64,000 bases of DNA. It comes from CAYRES01 sp964423425 (GTDB taxonomy: Bacteria; Actinomycetota; Thermoleophilia; RBG-16-64-13). The DNA lies in the NCBI GenBank assembly GCA_964423425.1, contig CAYRES010000008.1:1-64000 (forward strand), written 5' to 3'. A model generated the notes under the pieces. That model was not told where the DNA came from and searched no databases. It saw only the letters and a list, made by a program, of their open reading frames with translations. The position numbers were made by a program, and so were the translations under genes. This document shows, in pieces, positions 8,349-17,798 of the stretch; within the stretch, counting starts at the first letter, position 1, and each line of letters starts with the position of its first letter.

Positions 8349-9209
8349 TCAGCCGGCCCACGGCGGCGACTCTCTCATCCGCTCACGCCGGCGCCGGCGT
8401 ATTGAGAGGAACACTGCCGCCATCACCAGGAAGGCCACCGCGACAGCAGCGAGCAGCGACGCCACCGACCCCCAGCGAAGGGCCACAGATTCCGCCTGCA
8501 TGTCGAGAACGGGAGCGGATGCCGACCGCCACACCAAGGTCTTGCCCACCACCTCATCGGCGTTGTGGCGAGCAACGGACCCCGGCAGCCTCACCCGGTT
8601 CTCATACGAGAACGCACTCACAGCGAGTTCCCACGCCTCCTCTCCCTCCAGTCCCTCCCCGGATGACTCGGCTCCGTCGACTTGAAGCGTACTCAGGGCG
8701 GCGGCAAGATCGACCGTGGTCCGATAAGTGGTGCGAATGATGAAGAAGTCCTGTTCCCGCGAGAGCTCGAAGCGGGATATGCCCAAGCCGGCCAGAAGGG
8801 CGTCCTCCCCGCGGGAGGTGACGGCCGCCAGCCCTCCCCCATCCACGAACGGAACGGAAAGTACGAGGTAGGGGCTGCCGTCGGGCTCCTCACCTTCCTC
8901 AATCGGCCACATCGGAGGTAGGACGGCCTTCAGTTCGGCAAAGAGATCGATGGACCGCCCCTCCACCTCTTGGGCAACAAGAAATTCGAGTATCTCCTTG
9001 TCCGCCGAGAGGCGAAGCGACATCGTGCCGGAGCCGTCGAGATTCACGGTGGTGTCGGTGACGAGCCCCACGCGGCATCCGGCGAGCGCGAGCGACATCA
9101 CCAGGGCAACGGCGAGGACGGCGGGTGCGGCGCACAGGCGCCGCACCCGCCCCGGCCTTCCGGGTCCGCGCGCCCCGCCGCCGGCGGCGGGGCGCGCGGT
9201 CTCTTTCAC
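8349..9209 (-). CDS. LppM-like (DUF3153-type) lipoprotein, second copy
   Basis: The 286-residue protein has a basic start and hydrophobic signal ending in a lipobox (LALAGC). An LppM-like beta-rich domain follows, which includes VNLDGSGTMSLRLSADKE, and there is one C-terminal transmembrane helix before an Arg-rich tail. The GTG at 9209 lies 17 bases after the stop of the upstream paralogue and has no good ribosome site, so translational coupling is likely. It shares architecture and several motifs (FENRV-like FSYENRVRLPGS) with that paralogue. LppM in mycobacteria is tied to surface lipoglycans; function here is unknown. Confidence 0.75.
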   Translation of the reverse strand: MKETARPAAGGGARGPGRPGRVRRLCAAPAVLAVALVMSLALAGCRVGLVTDTTVNLDGSGTMSLRLSADKEILEFLVAQEVEGRSIDLFAELKAVLPPMWPIEEGEEPDGSPYLVLSVPFVDGGGLAAVTSRGEDALLAGLGISRFELSREQDFFIIRTTYRTTVDLAAALSTLQVDGAESSGEGLEGEEAWELAVSAFSYENRVRLPGSVARHNADEVVGKTLVWRSASAPVLDMQAESVALRWGSVASLLAAVAVAFLVMAAVFLSIRRRRRERMRESPPWAG

Positions 9210-9226
9210 GGGGCGAGCGCTGATGA

Positions 9227-10285
9227 CTACGCCTTCGGCGGCTCGTCTTCCTCGGCAGACGCCGCCTCACTGGGGGGCGCTTCAGCCGGGGGTGCTTCCG
9301 GCGCTGCGACCGGAGGGACCGTCGCGGCAGGAGGCGGAGGAGCCTCGGCGGGCATCTGCTCAGGGGTAGGCGGTGCTACCGGGGCCGTAGGTGGTGCCTG
9401 CGGTGCAACACCCGTAGGAGGCACGTGGGGAGGCGCGGGCGGAGGAGGCACGGGACCCGCCGGAGGCGCATAGGGCGGCGCGGACGGAGGAGCCATGCCA
9501 CCCTGGTAGGGCACCCCCGCGGCGGCGAATTGCGCCTGAGCGGCCTGCTTCTTCCTGCTTCGCACGATGAGCAGCACGATCACCACCACGGCGACCAGGA
9601 ACACCGCACCGGCGATGATGCCGACGAGCGGGCCCCAATTGGTGATCTCACTGGTGGCGGTCATCTGCACCACCCCGGTCTTCGGCCGCCAGATCACCGT
9701 GTTGCCCTGCACGCTGTCACCGTTGTTGGCCTTGATCGTGCCTGGAAGCGTGACCCGGTTCTCGAACTGGAAGATGCCGGCCAGCATATCGGGAGACATC
9801 ATCTCGTCATCCATGCCGGGCATATCACCCAGGCCCCCGAAGAGCGCACCGGCATCGACGGTCGCCGAGTAGGAGGTGGTGGTCTTCAAGAAACTCTTCT
9901 CTTGGGTGATCGACACGTTCTCGATACCGAGACCGTCGCCCGCTTCTCCGAACTCGTCCAAGAGCTTGTTCAGCTCATCGACACTGGCGAAGGTGCCTGC
10001 CATGCTCACGAACTTGGACCCGTCGGGGTCGGTGCCCTGCTCAACCTTCCACCCCGGAGGAGCCTCGCCCACCAGCTCACCGAAGAGATCAATGTCTTCA
10101 CCCTGCTGACCGAGGAACTGCTGCATCTCCTCATCAACGGCGACGCGCAACCCCAAGGTGCCCGACCCGTCGGCGTTGACCTTGGTCTCAAGACCCATGC
10201 TGATGCTGCAGCCCGTGACCACCAAGCCCACCAGCAGCATTACGGCAAGAAGCACCGAGAACTTCGCCTTCCTCACTCCACTCAT
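9227..10285 (-). CDS. LppM-like (DUF3153-type) lipoprotein with Pro-rich tail, first copy
   Basis: The 352-residue protein starts with a lipoprotein signal (VVTGC), then an LppM-like domain (VNADGSGTLGLRVAVDEE; FENRVTLPGTI), and one transmembrane helix near residues 215-240. A cytoplasm-facing or disordered tail of about 100 residues follows, dominated by Pro and Ala. With both a lipid anchor and a C-terminal helix, the domain would sit outside with the tail inside. It is the upstream member of a tandem pair. The Pro-rich tail is absent from the second copy, which suggests the pair diverged in their interactions. Confidence 0.75.
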   Translation of the reverse strand: MSGVRKAKFSVLLAVMLLVGLVVTGCSISMGLETKVNADGSGTLGLRVAVDEEMQQFLGQQGEDIDLFGELVGEAPPGWKVEQGTDPDGSKFVSMAGTFASVDELNKLLDEFGEAGDGLGIENVSITQEKSFLKTTTSYSATVDAGALFGGLGDMPGMDDEMMSPDMLAGIFQFENRVTLPGTIKANNGDSVQGNTVIWRPKTGVVQMTATSEITNWGPLVGIIAGAVFLVAVVVIVLLIVRSRKKQAAQAQFAAAGVPYQGGMAPPSAPPYAPPAGPVPPPPAPPHVPPTGVAPQAPPTAPVAPPTPEQMPAEAPPPPAATVPPVAAPEAPPAEAPPSEAASAEEDEPPKA

Positions 10286-10392
10286 GCCAACCCCCAGCGT
10301 CCGAGTGCCTGTCCGTCACCCATACCATACACAGTGCCTATGATGCACGTTCCCGGCTTGTGGGCTCCGGCCGCGAACGCGACATGTACAGG

Positions 10393-11715
10393 CTAACATG
10401 CTTCCGGCGGCCGCGGGCCGCCGCACCGTGCAGAAACCCCCGCCCGCCCCATCCCTGCATACCAGGCAAGAGCCACGGCACACAAGAAGGCCGTGATGCC
10501 GAAGGCCACCCCGAAGGCGAGAGGGACATGGCGCCCGGCCTCGTCTCTTCCGAAGGAGTCGATGAGGAGGCCGAGCGACCACTGTATCACCGCCGTCCCG
10601 CCCAAGCCGAACATGTTGACCATGGTGACCGCCCGTCCGGTCACCGCCGCCGGGAACGCCACCCGGGCGTGGGCCATGAGCATGATGTTGAACGCACCTC
10701 CGAAACCGAAGGCGAAGTACAAGACGTGAGCTGTTCCGAGAAGGGCGACGCCCCCGCTCCCCTCGCCTCCGGCCGGAAGCACGGCGGCCAGCACCAAGCC
10801 CACCTGCGCAGCGATGAAGCAGCCGATGCCCCCCACAACCACCCTGCGGTGCCCGAACCGGTCGGCCAGAGTACCTGAGAGCAGGTAGCCCGCGAAGCCA
10901 CCCACCGCCGCCACCGTGATGACACTTCCCGCCTGCAACCGCGTGAGACCCAACGCGTCCATGAGGTAGGGGCCGGCCCAGAGACCCTGGGAAGAGAGGA
11001 GTGTGCCCACCACCGCCAGATTCAGCGGTGCGATGTACCAGAACAGCCGGTCGCCGAAGACATCCCGCAGCCGAGCCTCACGTGCACCCACCACCGGCCA
11101 CGGCGCCCCGGCAGGGGCGTTCCGTACAAAGAGCACCAAGGCAGCTGCACTCAGAAGAACCCCGAGTGAGCTCCCCATGAACACCGCCCGCCACCCATAC
11201 GTCTGCGCCGCCCAGGCGAGCGGAGCCCCGGTGGCAAGCGACCCCAGGGCTCCGAGCCCCACCACGAGGCCGGCCGCCGTGGAGAAGCGGCTCGCGGAGA
11301 ACCATTGGCTGAAGGCCTTGTAGGCTCCCATGAGCACCCCACCCATCCCCGCCCCGATGAGCGTACGCCCGAGGGCCAGCTCCCCGAACGAGCCGGCCTG
11401 CGAGTACACCACGCTCCCCACAGCGGCGAGCAGCATGAGCGCGGGAGTGACCATCCGCGGGCCCACCCGGTCGAGCGCCCCTCCGAGCGGCAGCTGAACG
11501 GCGGCGAACACCACGTAGAAGAGACCGGTCATGAGCCCGAGTTCCGCCGCCGACAGCGAGAACTCCTCAGCCAGATCATTGGCTATGACGGCGTTCGCCG
11601 AGCGGAAGAAGTTGGAGAGGAAGTAGGCGCAGGCGAAGACGGCAAAGATGACAAGACGGCGCCTACCCAGGCGATTGAGCAACACCTGCCAGGCGAGCGT
11701 CGGATGCACGGCCAC
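10393..11715 (-). CDS. Major facilitator superfamily transporter
   Basis: The 440-residue protein has about twelve hydrophobic helices and an MFS signature loop (GGALDRVGPRMV between helices 2 and 3; ADRFGHRRV between helices 8 and 9). The substrate cannot be inferred. GTG at 11715 follows the hisF stop by six bases, with only a weak GCAGG upstream, so it is probably translated from the his transcript. That context hints at export or import linked to histidine metabolism, but this is only an inference; such tail-end genes are often unrelated. Confidence 0.85.
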   Translation of the reverse strand: MAVHPTLAWQVLLNRLGRRRLVIFAVFACAYFLSNFFRSANAVIANDLAEEFSLSAAELGLMTGLFYVVFAAVQLPLGGALDRVGPRMVTPALMLLAAVGSVVYSQAGSFGELALGRTLIGAGMGGVLMGAYKAFSQWFSASRFSTAAGLVVGLGALGSLATGAPLAWAAQTYGWRAVFMGSSLGVLLSAAALVLFVRNAPAGAPWPVVGAREARLRDVFGDRLFWYIAPLNLAVVGTLLSSQGLWAGPYLMDALGLTRLQAGSVITVAAVGGFAGYLLSGTLADRFGHRRVVVGGIGCFIAAQVGLVLAAVLPAGGEGSGGVALLGTAHVLYFAFGFGGAFNIMLMAHARVAFPAAVTGRAVTMVNMFGLGGTAVIQWSLGLLIDSFGRDEAGRHVPLAFGVAFGITAFLCAVALAWYAGMGRAGVSARCGGPRPPEAC

Positions 11716-11721
11716 CCTGCG

Positions 11722-12486
11722 CTATAGACGGACCGGAACACCGCTCGCGGCCATGAGTTCCTTGGCCTCGCGGATGGTGTACTCCCCGTAGTGGAAGATG
11801 GATGCGGCAAGCACGGCGTCGGCGCCGGCACCTTGAACCACTTCGACCAGATGATCGAGCGTACCGGCGCCTCCACTGGCGATGACCGGCACGTTCACCG
11901 CTTCGACCACCGCCCGCGTGAGCTCCACATCATAGCCGTCTTTGGTGCCGTCACGGTCCATGGAAGTGAGGAGTATCTCCCCCGCCCCCCGAGCCGTGAC
12001 CTCACGCGCCCAGGCGACCGCCGGGAGCCCCGTGGACACCCTGCCCCCGTCCAGGTAGACGTCCCAAGCGGGCGGGTCACCCCCCACGAGCTTGGCATCG
12101 ATGGCCACGACGATACACTGATTACCGAAGCGGCGGGCACAGGTATTCACGAGACTGGGGTCGCGGATGGCGGCGGAGTTCAGGCTTACCTTGTCGGCAC
12201 CGGCGTTCAAGAGGGCCCTCACGTCGTCCTCGCTGCGGATGCCGCCCCCGATGGTGAAGGGAATGAACAGCTCTTCCGCGCAACGGCGGGCCAACTCCAC
12301 GATGGTGTCACGCTTCTCGTGAGAGGCGGTGATATCGAGGAATACGAGCTCATCGGCACCTTCCCGGTCGTAGAACGAGGCGAGTTCGACCGGGTCGCCC
12401 GCGTCGCGGATATCGACGAAGTTCACTCCCTTGACCACTCGCCCCTTGTCCACATCGAGGCAGGGGATGATGCGCTTCAGCAACAA
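11722..12486 (-). CDS. hisF: Imidazole glycerol phosphate synthase, cyclase subunit
   Basis: A 254-residue TIM-barrel protein that closely follows HisF: LLKRIIPCLDVDKGRVVKGVNF at the start, FTIGGGIRS in the middle and PVIASGGAGT near the end. With HisH it converts PRFAR plus ammonia to imidazole glycerol phosphate and AICAR. The start is TTG, two bases after the hisA stop (a second TTG follows directly), so translation is probably coupled. Catalytic aspartates are at CLDVD and in the SMDRDGT loop. Confidence 0.97.
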   Translation of the reverse strand: MLLKRIIPCLDVDKGRVVKGVNFVDIRDAGDPVELASFYDREGADELVFLDITASHEKRDTIVELARRCAEELFIPFTIGGGIRSEDDVRALLNAGADKVSLNSAAIRDPSLVNTCARRFGNQCIVVAIDAKLVGGDPPAWDVYLDGGRVSTGLPAVAWAREVTARGAGEILLTSMDRDGTKDGYDVELTRAVVEAVNVPVIASGGAGTLDHLVEVVQGAGADAVLAASIFHYGEYTIREAKELMAASGVPVRL

Positions 12487-12488
12487 GG

Positions 12489-13214
12489 CTACACACCCAG
12501 CACGTCGAGGGCCTCCTGCAGAGTGAAGCGCTTCTCGTAGAGCGCCCGCCCCACGATCACACCCGTCACGCCCAGCGGTTCGAGTTTCTTGACCGCCTTG
12601 AGGTCCTCGAGCGTGGTAACCCCACCCGAGGCGATGATCTCCACTCCGGCAGCCCGGGCCAGCTCCTCCGTGCTCTCTATGTTCATGCCGCTCATCATGC
12701 CGTCCCGGGAGATATCGGTGTAGATGACCTCACGGATGCCCAGCTCCTCCAGATGGCGGACAAGCCTAATGGCTGGGGTCTTGCTGCGCTTCTGCCATCC
12801 GTGTGTACTCACGAAGCCCTGTTCGGCATCCACCGCCACGACCAACCGGGGGCCCAAGGCAACGACGCCCGACAGGACCAGGGACTCATCGAGGATGGCG
12901 CTCGTACCGATGACCACGCGGGCCACCCGGCTCTCAGCCACCATCATGAGGTCGGCGTTGGAACGGATGCCGCCACCGAGTTCGACCGGTATGCTCACGG
13001 CCTCGGCGAGGCGCGCCACCACTTCGAAGTTGCGGGGTGCGCCCTCCCGGGCGCCGTCGAGGTCGACCACGTGCAGGAAGCGGGCCCCCTGCCGCTCCCA
13101 CTCCCGGGCCATCTCCACCGGATCATCGCCGAACACAGTCTCATCGGCGAAATCGCCACGACGAAGGCGCACGCAGCGGCCCTGTTGAATATCGATAGCC
13201 GGAAACAGTCTCAC
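12489..13214 (-). CDS. hisA: ProFAR isomerase
   Basis: A 241-residue TIM-barrel protein: LFPAIDIQQGRCVRL, VELGGGIRS, ISRDGMMSG and IIASGGVT are all typical of HisA, which opens the ribose of ProFAR in histidine synthesis. In many Actinobacteria the HisA homologue (PriA) also serves as TrpF; sequence reading alone does not decide this. The GTG start at 13214 overlaps the TGA of hisH (GTGA), indicating tight translational coupling. Confidence 0.95.
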   Translation of the reverse strand: MRLFPAIDIQQGRCVRLRRGDFADETVFGDDPVEMAREWERQGARFLHVVDLDGAREGAPRNFEVVARLAEAVSIPVELGGGIRSNADLMMVAESRVARVVIGTSAILDESLVLSGVVALGPRLVVAVDAEQGFVSTHGWQKRSKTPAIRLVRHLEELGIREVIYTDISRDGMMSGMNIESTEELARAAGVEIIASGGVTTLEDLKAVKKLEPLGVTGVIVGRALYEKRFTLQEALDVLGV

Positions 13215-13822
13215 TGTTGCTTCACCTTTCGCGCGAAGTTGCGATAGATCTCCACACCCAGATGGCTGGACTTCTCGGGATGGAACTGGAACGCCGCCAC
13301 GTTGTCCCGCTCCACACCGGACACGAAGCCCTTGCCGTACTCTGTGAACGTAAGCACATCGGCCGGGCTACGGGGAAGCACCACATAGCTGTGGACGAAG
13401 TAGAACGCGGCCCCGTCGGGGATACCTGCCAGAAGGGAGGATTCCTTGCAGATCTCGATCTGATTCCAGCCCATGTGGGGCACCTTGGGGCCGGCCGGCA
13501 GCTTTCGCACCTCACCGGGCACGAGCCCCAAGCCCGCCACTCCCGGACTCTCCTCGCTCGCCTCGAAGAGGAGTTGCAGCCCCAGGCACACCCCAAGGAA
13601 GGGTACCCCGGCGGCCACGCGGTCGCAAAGAGCCTCGGCCAGGCCGCGGGAGCGGAGCGCCGCCATCGCCGGCCCGAACGCGCCCACGCCAGGGAGCACC
13701 ACACCGGCGGCTGCCCTCACCTCTTCCGGATCCGATCCTATCTCGGCCCGTGCTTCCACGTACTCGAACGCCTTCTGCACGGAACGCAGATTGCCTGATC
13801 CATAATCAACGATGTAGAGCAC
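13211..13822 (-). CDS. hisH: Imidazole glycerol phosphate synthase, glutaminase subunit
   Basis: A 203-residue class I glutamine amidotransferase. The nucleophile is in LGVCLGLQLLF and the His-Glu pair in FQFHPEKSS. It supplies ammonia to HisF. The open frame extends to GTG 13846, but GTG 13822 has GAGG eight bases upstream and starts right at the conserved LYIVDYGSGNLRSVQ, so I prefer it. It overlaps hisA by four bases and follows hisB by about 50 bases. Confidence 0.95.
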   Translation of the reverse strand: MLYIVDYGSGNLRSVQKAFEYVEARAEIGSDPEEVRAAAGVVLPGVGAFGPAMAALRSRGLAEALCDRVAAGVPFLGVCLGLQLLFEASEESPGVAGLGLVPGEVRKLPAGPKVPHMGWNQIEICKESSLLAGIPDGAAFYFVHSYVVLPRSPADVLTFTEYGKGFVSGVERDNVAAFQFHPEKSSHLGVEIYRNFARKVKQQ

Positions 13823-13872
13823 GTCAGGGACCTCAGGGGTGGGCACGGTGGGAGGGCACGGCGGGCAGGAGT

Positions 13873-14490
13873 CTACAAGACCCCTTTGGTGGAGGGCACC
13901 CCCGACACCCGGGCATCGCTTCGCGTGGCCTGATCGAGCGCACGGGCGAAGGCCTTGAACACGGCCTCGATCATGTGGTGCGCGTTGGTGCCTGCGATGA
14001 CGGCCACGTGCATGGTGAGTCGCGCGTTGTTGGCCACCGCCTGCAGGAATTCGGGAAGGAGACCCGTATCGAACCCTCCGATGGTGGCACAGGCCACCTT
14101 GCCCTCGTAGCCGAGAAACGGGCGGCCCGACAGGTCGAGTGTGACGGCCACAAGCGCCTCGTCCATGGGAAGCTGCGCGAACCCGTAGCGTGTGATACCG
14201 CTCTTGTCGCCAAGGGCCTGGTCCAACGCCGCGCCCAAGGCGATGCCGATATCCTCCACCGTGTGATGCCCGCCGGTGTGCAGGTCGCCGCTGGCTCTGA
14301 CCTCCAGGTCGAAGAAGCCGTGGCGGGCGAACAGCGTGAGCATGTGGTCGAAGAAGCCTATGCCGGTGTCGACGACGCTGTCGCCCGTGCCATCGACGCG
14401 CAGGCGCAGGTAGATGTCGGTCTCACCGGTCTTTCGCTCTACAACGGCCTCACGGGCCTCTTCCGCCGCATGATGTGGCGACATGCGCAC
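13873..14490 (-). CDS. hisB: Imidazoleglycerol-phosphate dehydratase
   Basis: A 205-residue stand-alone HisB dehydratase with the metal-binding repeats GFFDHMLTLFARHG, HHTVEDIGIALG and HHMIEAVFKAFA. It is a monofunctional enzyme, without a phosphatase domain. Starts at GTG 14490 or ATG 14484 both suit the GGAGGAG upstream. It is the first visible gene of the hisB-hisH-hisA-hisF run; hisG and hisC are not nearby and hisD is 5 kb away. Confidence 0.95.
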   Translation of the reverse strand: MRMSPHHAAEEAREAVVERKTGETDIYLRLRVDGTGDSVVDTGIGFFDHMLTLFARHGFFDLEVRASGDLHTGGHHTVEDIGIALGAALDQALGDKSGITRYGFAQLPMDEALVAVTLDLSGRPFLGYEGKVACATIGGFDTGLLPEFLQAVANNARLTMHVAVIAGTNAHHMIEAVFKAFARALDQATRSDARVSGVPSTKGVL

Positions 14491-14497
14491 TCGACTC

Positions 14498-14533
14498 CTC
14501 CAGCTAGGGGTGTCAGGCCGTACGCCCTAGGAG
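14498..14533 (-). promoter_or_regulatory. Hairpin that could mask the hisB ribosome site
   Basis: On the hisB transcript CTCC-TAGGG (14533-14525) can pair with CCCTA-GCT-GGAG (14509-14498). The GGAG arm is part of the GGAGGAG ribosome site of hisB. The loop is about 15 bases. No His-rich leader peptide is visible, so if this matters it would act on translation rather than as a classic attenuator. Confidence 0.4.
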
Positions 14534-14714
14534 ATCCGGGGGCGCCGCCGCGGGCCCCTCCCGCCGGCCACCCTCAGACGAACGCTCCGAGGCAGAATAC
14601 CACAGCCGGCCGCGCCGGAAAGCCGTGCCCCCCGAGGTCGGAGCCGGAATTCGTGGGCGCGGCCGGGCCGAGCCGGCCGCGCCCTCCACCGCCGAGAGAC
14701 GCCCCCTGCGTCTA

Positions 14715-17519
14715 TCACCTCACCCGCGCCGACGCCCCAAGCCTCCTGCGCACTCCCTTCTCTATCTCCACTATCACAAAGGCCGCGGCAGCCAGGCCGA
14801 TCACCCAGAGCCAGCTCTCGAGCCGGAGCGGCGCGCTCCCAAAGAGCGTGTTCATCACCGGCAGATAGGTGAAAAGGAGCTGCAGCACTACGATGACGGC
14901 GGCTCCCCCCAGAGCCCAGCGATTGGTGAAGAGACCGATCTTCCATACCGGATAGACGAGTGACCGGCAGTTGAAGAGATAGAACATCTCCACGATGGCG
15001 AAGACGTTCACGGCCACGGTGCGGGCCTCGGCCTCAGAGAGCCCGTCGCCCAACGACTTCGTGAAGAGTCCAAAGGCACCCGCGCACAGGATGAGCCCCA
15101 CCATGAGCATCCTGCCCACCAGCGCCCCCCCGAATATCGGCGTGTCGGGATCCCGGGGTGGGCGGGTCATGATGCCCTGCTCCTTGGGCTCGAACGCCAG
15201 CACCATCCCCAGGAGTACGGCGGTGGTCATGTTGATCCACAGGATCTGCACGGGAAGGATGGGCAAGGTGGCCCCGAGCGCGATCGCGATCAGGAGCACC
15301 AGACCCTCACCCACATTGGTGGGTAGCGTCCAGGTCATGAACTTGAGCAGGTTGTCCCAGACGCTCCGACCCTCTTCCACCGCCGCCTCGATGGAGGCGA
15401 AGTTGTCGTCGGTGAGTACCATGTCACCGGCCTCCTTCGCCGCATCGGTGCCGGTGATCCCCATGGCTATGCCGATATTGGCCTGGCGAAGTGCCGGAGC
15501 ATCATTCACCCCGTCGCCCGTCATGGCCACGACCTCCCCCCGCCCCTGCAGGGCCTCCACCAGCCGGAGCTTCTGCTCCGGGCTGACTCGAGCGAACACC
15601 TGGGTTCTCTCGGCGGTGTCGGCGAGTTCCTCTCCTTCGAGACCGGCAAGTTCCCGGCCGGACACGGCCGAGGGAGCGTCGTCGTGATCGCCCGCGGCCG
15701 ACGGCTCTTCGCCGTTGCCGTCTTCGCGATAGGCCACGGAACGATGGAGACCGAGCTGGGCCGCGATGGCCCGGGCGGTACCTATGTGGTCACCTGTGAT
15801 CATCTTGACCTTTATGCCGGCTTCATGGCAGGCGGCCACCGCCTCGATCGCCTCGGGGCGGGGAGGATCCATCATCCCCTGAAGACCCAGGAAGACCATG
15901 CCGTCCTTCACGTCATCGTCTTTGAGATCTTCCGCTCCTTCGGAGAGTTGCTTGAGAGCGAAGGCCAGTACCCTCAGACCGTCTCCGGCCATCTCTTGAA
16001 CCTTGTCTTTGACCTCGTCCTCGTCGAGCGACCCTTCCTCCCCATTCCCGAACAGCACACTCCCACACCGCTCGAGCACCGCCTCCACCGCCCCTTTGAG
16101 GAACACCACGGGTGCTTCGCCCTCCCGGGAGTGGAGTGTGGCCATGAACTTGTGCTCGGAGGCGAAGGGGATCTCATCCACCCGCGGGTGGCGGGAGTTC
16201 TCCTCCTTGCCGTCGAGCCCGTGCTTGCGGGCCGACACCAGCAGCGCCCCCTCAGTGGGATCACCTTCTATGCCCCACCGCCCCTCGTCCTCCACCAGGG
16301 AAGTGTCGTTGCAGAGCAGGCCGGCACGGAGGACCGCCGTAAGAGCGTCGGGGTCTTCGCCCTCATCGACCTCTATCTCGCCGTCGGGGTCATAGCCTGC
16401 CCCGGTCACCTCAAAGTCGCGCCCCCCCGCCCACACCCGGGCAACGGTCATCTCGTTCTCCGTGAGCGTGCCCGTCTTGTCGGAGCAGATGACGGTGGTG
16501 GAGCCCAAGGTCTCAACCGCGGGCAGCTTGCGAATGACCGTGTTACGCTCGGCCATGCGGGACACCCCGATGGCGAGCATGATGGTGACCACCGCGGGGA
16601 GCCCCTCCGGAATGGCGGCCACCGCCAGGGCGATGGCTCCGTCGAAGATCTCACGCCATCCCTGCCCGTGGAGGAAACCGATGCCGAACGAGAGCGCGGC
16701 GAGGGCAAGTATGGCCACCAGAAGCAGACGGCTGAAGCGATTGATGCGCCGGGTGAGAGGGGTGGCAATATCCTCGGCAGTGTGGGCCAACTCGGAGATG
16801 CGCCCCACCTGGGTCCGGTCGCCGGTTTCGACCACCACACCCCTGCCCGTGCCGAAGGTCACCAGCGTGCTCGCGAAGGCCATATTGAAGCGATCACCCA
16901 AGGCCGCGTCACCCTCCAGAGCATCAGACGACTTCTCGACGGCCACCGACTCTCCGGTGAGCGCGGACTCGTCAGCCTTGAGATCACGTACCCGAAGCAA
17001 CCTGAGATCGGCCGGCACCTTGGTACCCGGCTCCAAGAACGCGATGTCGCCCGGAACGAGCAGGGAGGCCGGCATCTTGTGCCGTTCACCATCACGCAAG
17101 ACCACCGCCTCCGCCTCCATGGAGCGAGCGAGAGCCCTCATGGCATGGAGGGCCTTGGACTCCTGGATGAAACCCACCACCGCGTTGATGACCACCACGC
17201 CCAGGATGACACCCATGTCGACCCAGTCGCGTAGCAGTCCGGTCACGAGCACGGCCGCGAGAAGGATGTAGACGAGCGGCTGATTGAATTGCGAGAGGGC
17301 CAGTTGCAGGGCACTGACCGCATCACGCTCTGCGAGAACGTTGGGGCCGAACTCGTCGAGACGGTCCTCCGCCTCGCTCTCGCTGAGGCCCTCCTCCGCA
17401 TCGGCGCCCACCCGCTCAAGCACGTCCTCGGCTTCGAGTGCGTGCCACCGCTCTTCACCACTGGTCATGCCACCGGCATCCTTGGCGTCGTCCTTCTCTG
17501 GGTTGCCGTTCTGTGCCAC
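14715..17519 (-). CDS. Cation-transporting P-type ATPase (type II)
   Basis: The 934-residue protein has the full type II layout. An N-terminal cation ATPase domain (GLSESEAEDRLDEFG) comes first, then four N-terminal helices, and PEGLPAVVTIMLA in helix 4. The phosphorylation site is DKTGTLT, the hinge is TGDGVNDAPAL, and a C-terminal six-helix cation ATPase domain follows. Such pumps move Ca2+ or other cations, or Na+/K+ in some lineages. There is no heavy-metal-binding domain and no CPx motif, so it is not a copper or cadmium pump. GTG at 17519 has GGGAGGGGG upstream. It is transcribed away from gapA and seems monocistronic. Confidence 0.93.
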   Translation of the reverse strand: MAQNGNPEKDDAKDAGGMTSGEERWHALEAEDVLERVGADAEEGLSESEAEDRLDEFGPNVLAERDAVSALQLALSQFNQPLVYILLAAVLVTGLLRDWVDMGVILGVVVINAVVGFIQESKALHAMRALARSMEAEAVVLRDGERHKMPASLLVPGDIAFLEPGTKVPADLRLLRVRDLKADESALTGESVAVEKSSDALEGDAALGDRFNMAFASTLVTFGTGRGVVVETGDRTQVGRISELAHTAEDIATPLTRRINRFSRLLLVAILALAALSFGIGFLHGQGWREIFDGAIALAVAAIPEGLPAVVTIMLAIGVSRMAERNTVIRKLPAVETLGSTTVICSDKTGTLTENEMTVARVWAGGRDFEVTGAGYDPDGEIEVDEGEDPDALTAVLRAGLLCNDTSLVEDEGRWGIEGDPTEGALLVSARKHGLDGKEENSRHPRVDEIPFASEHKFMATLHSREGEAPVVFLKGAVEAVLERCGSVLFGNGEEGSLDEDEVKDKVQEMAGDGLRVLAFALKQLSEGAEDLKDDDVKDGMVFLGLQGMMDPPRPEAIEAVAACHEAGIKVKMITGDHIGTARAIAAQLGLHRSVAYREDGNGEEPSAAGDHDDAPSAVSGRELAGLEGEELADTAERTQVFARVSPEQKLRLVEALQGRGEVVAMTGDGVNDAPALRQANIGIAMGITGTDAAKEAGDMVLTDDNFASIEAAVEEGRSVWDNLLKFMTWTLPTNVGEGLVLLIAIALGATLPILPVQILWINMTTAVLLGMVLAFEPKEQGIMTRPPRDPDTPIFGGALVGRMLMVGLILCAGAFGLFTKSLGDGLSEAEARTVAVNVFAIVEMFYLFNCRSLVYPVWKIGLFTNRWALGGAAVIVVLQLLFTYLPVMNTLFGSAPLRLESWLWVIGLAAAAFVIVEIEKGVRRRLGASARVR

Positions 17520-17798
17520 GTGTGCCCCCTCCCAGGCGCTTGGCCTCGGTGCCTCTTCCGCTTCTACGTGTCTTGTAACCGTAACACGGCAAGAGTACGC
17601 GTCCTGCCTTCACCTCTCCTCCGGCGTCCCCCTCTCGCTCACGGGCTCCTGCCTTCCTTGGCCCACCGACTGCCTTCTTCCCTTGGCCTGGTGGGTTCCT
17701 GCCTCCGTTCGCCTGCCGGCTCCTTAGGTTTGCCAAAGGGAAGTATGGGGATAAGAGACAGAGAACGGGACTGTGCACACAACGAGGAGTGAGGTGAC

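Noticed and set aside
14491..14714. Histidine attenuator peptide upstream of hisB
   Set aside because: No His-codon run is found in any frame; only the ribosome-site hairpin is noted.
15684..17234. 516-codon frame on the plus strand
   Set aside because: Antisense to the P-type ATPase; the product has no recognisable sequence.
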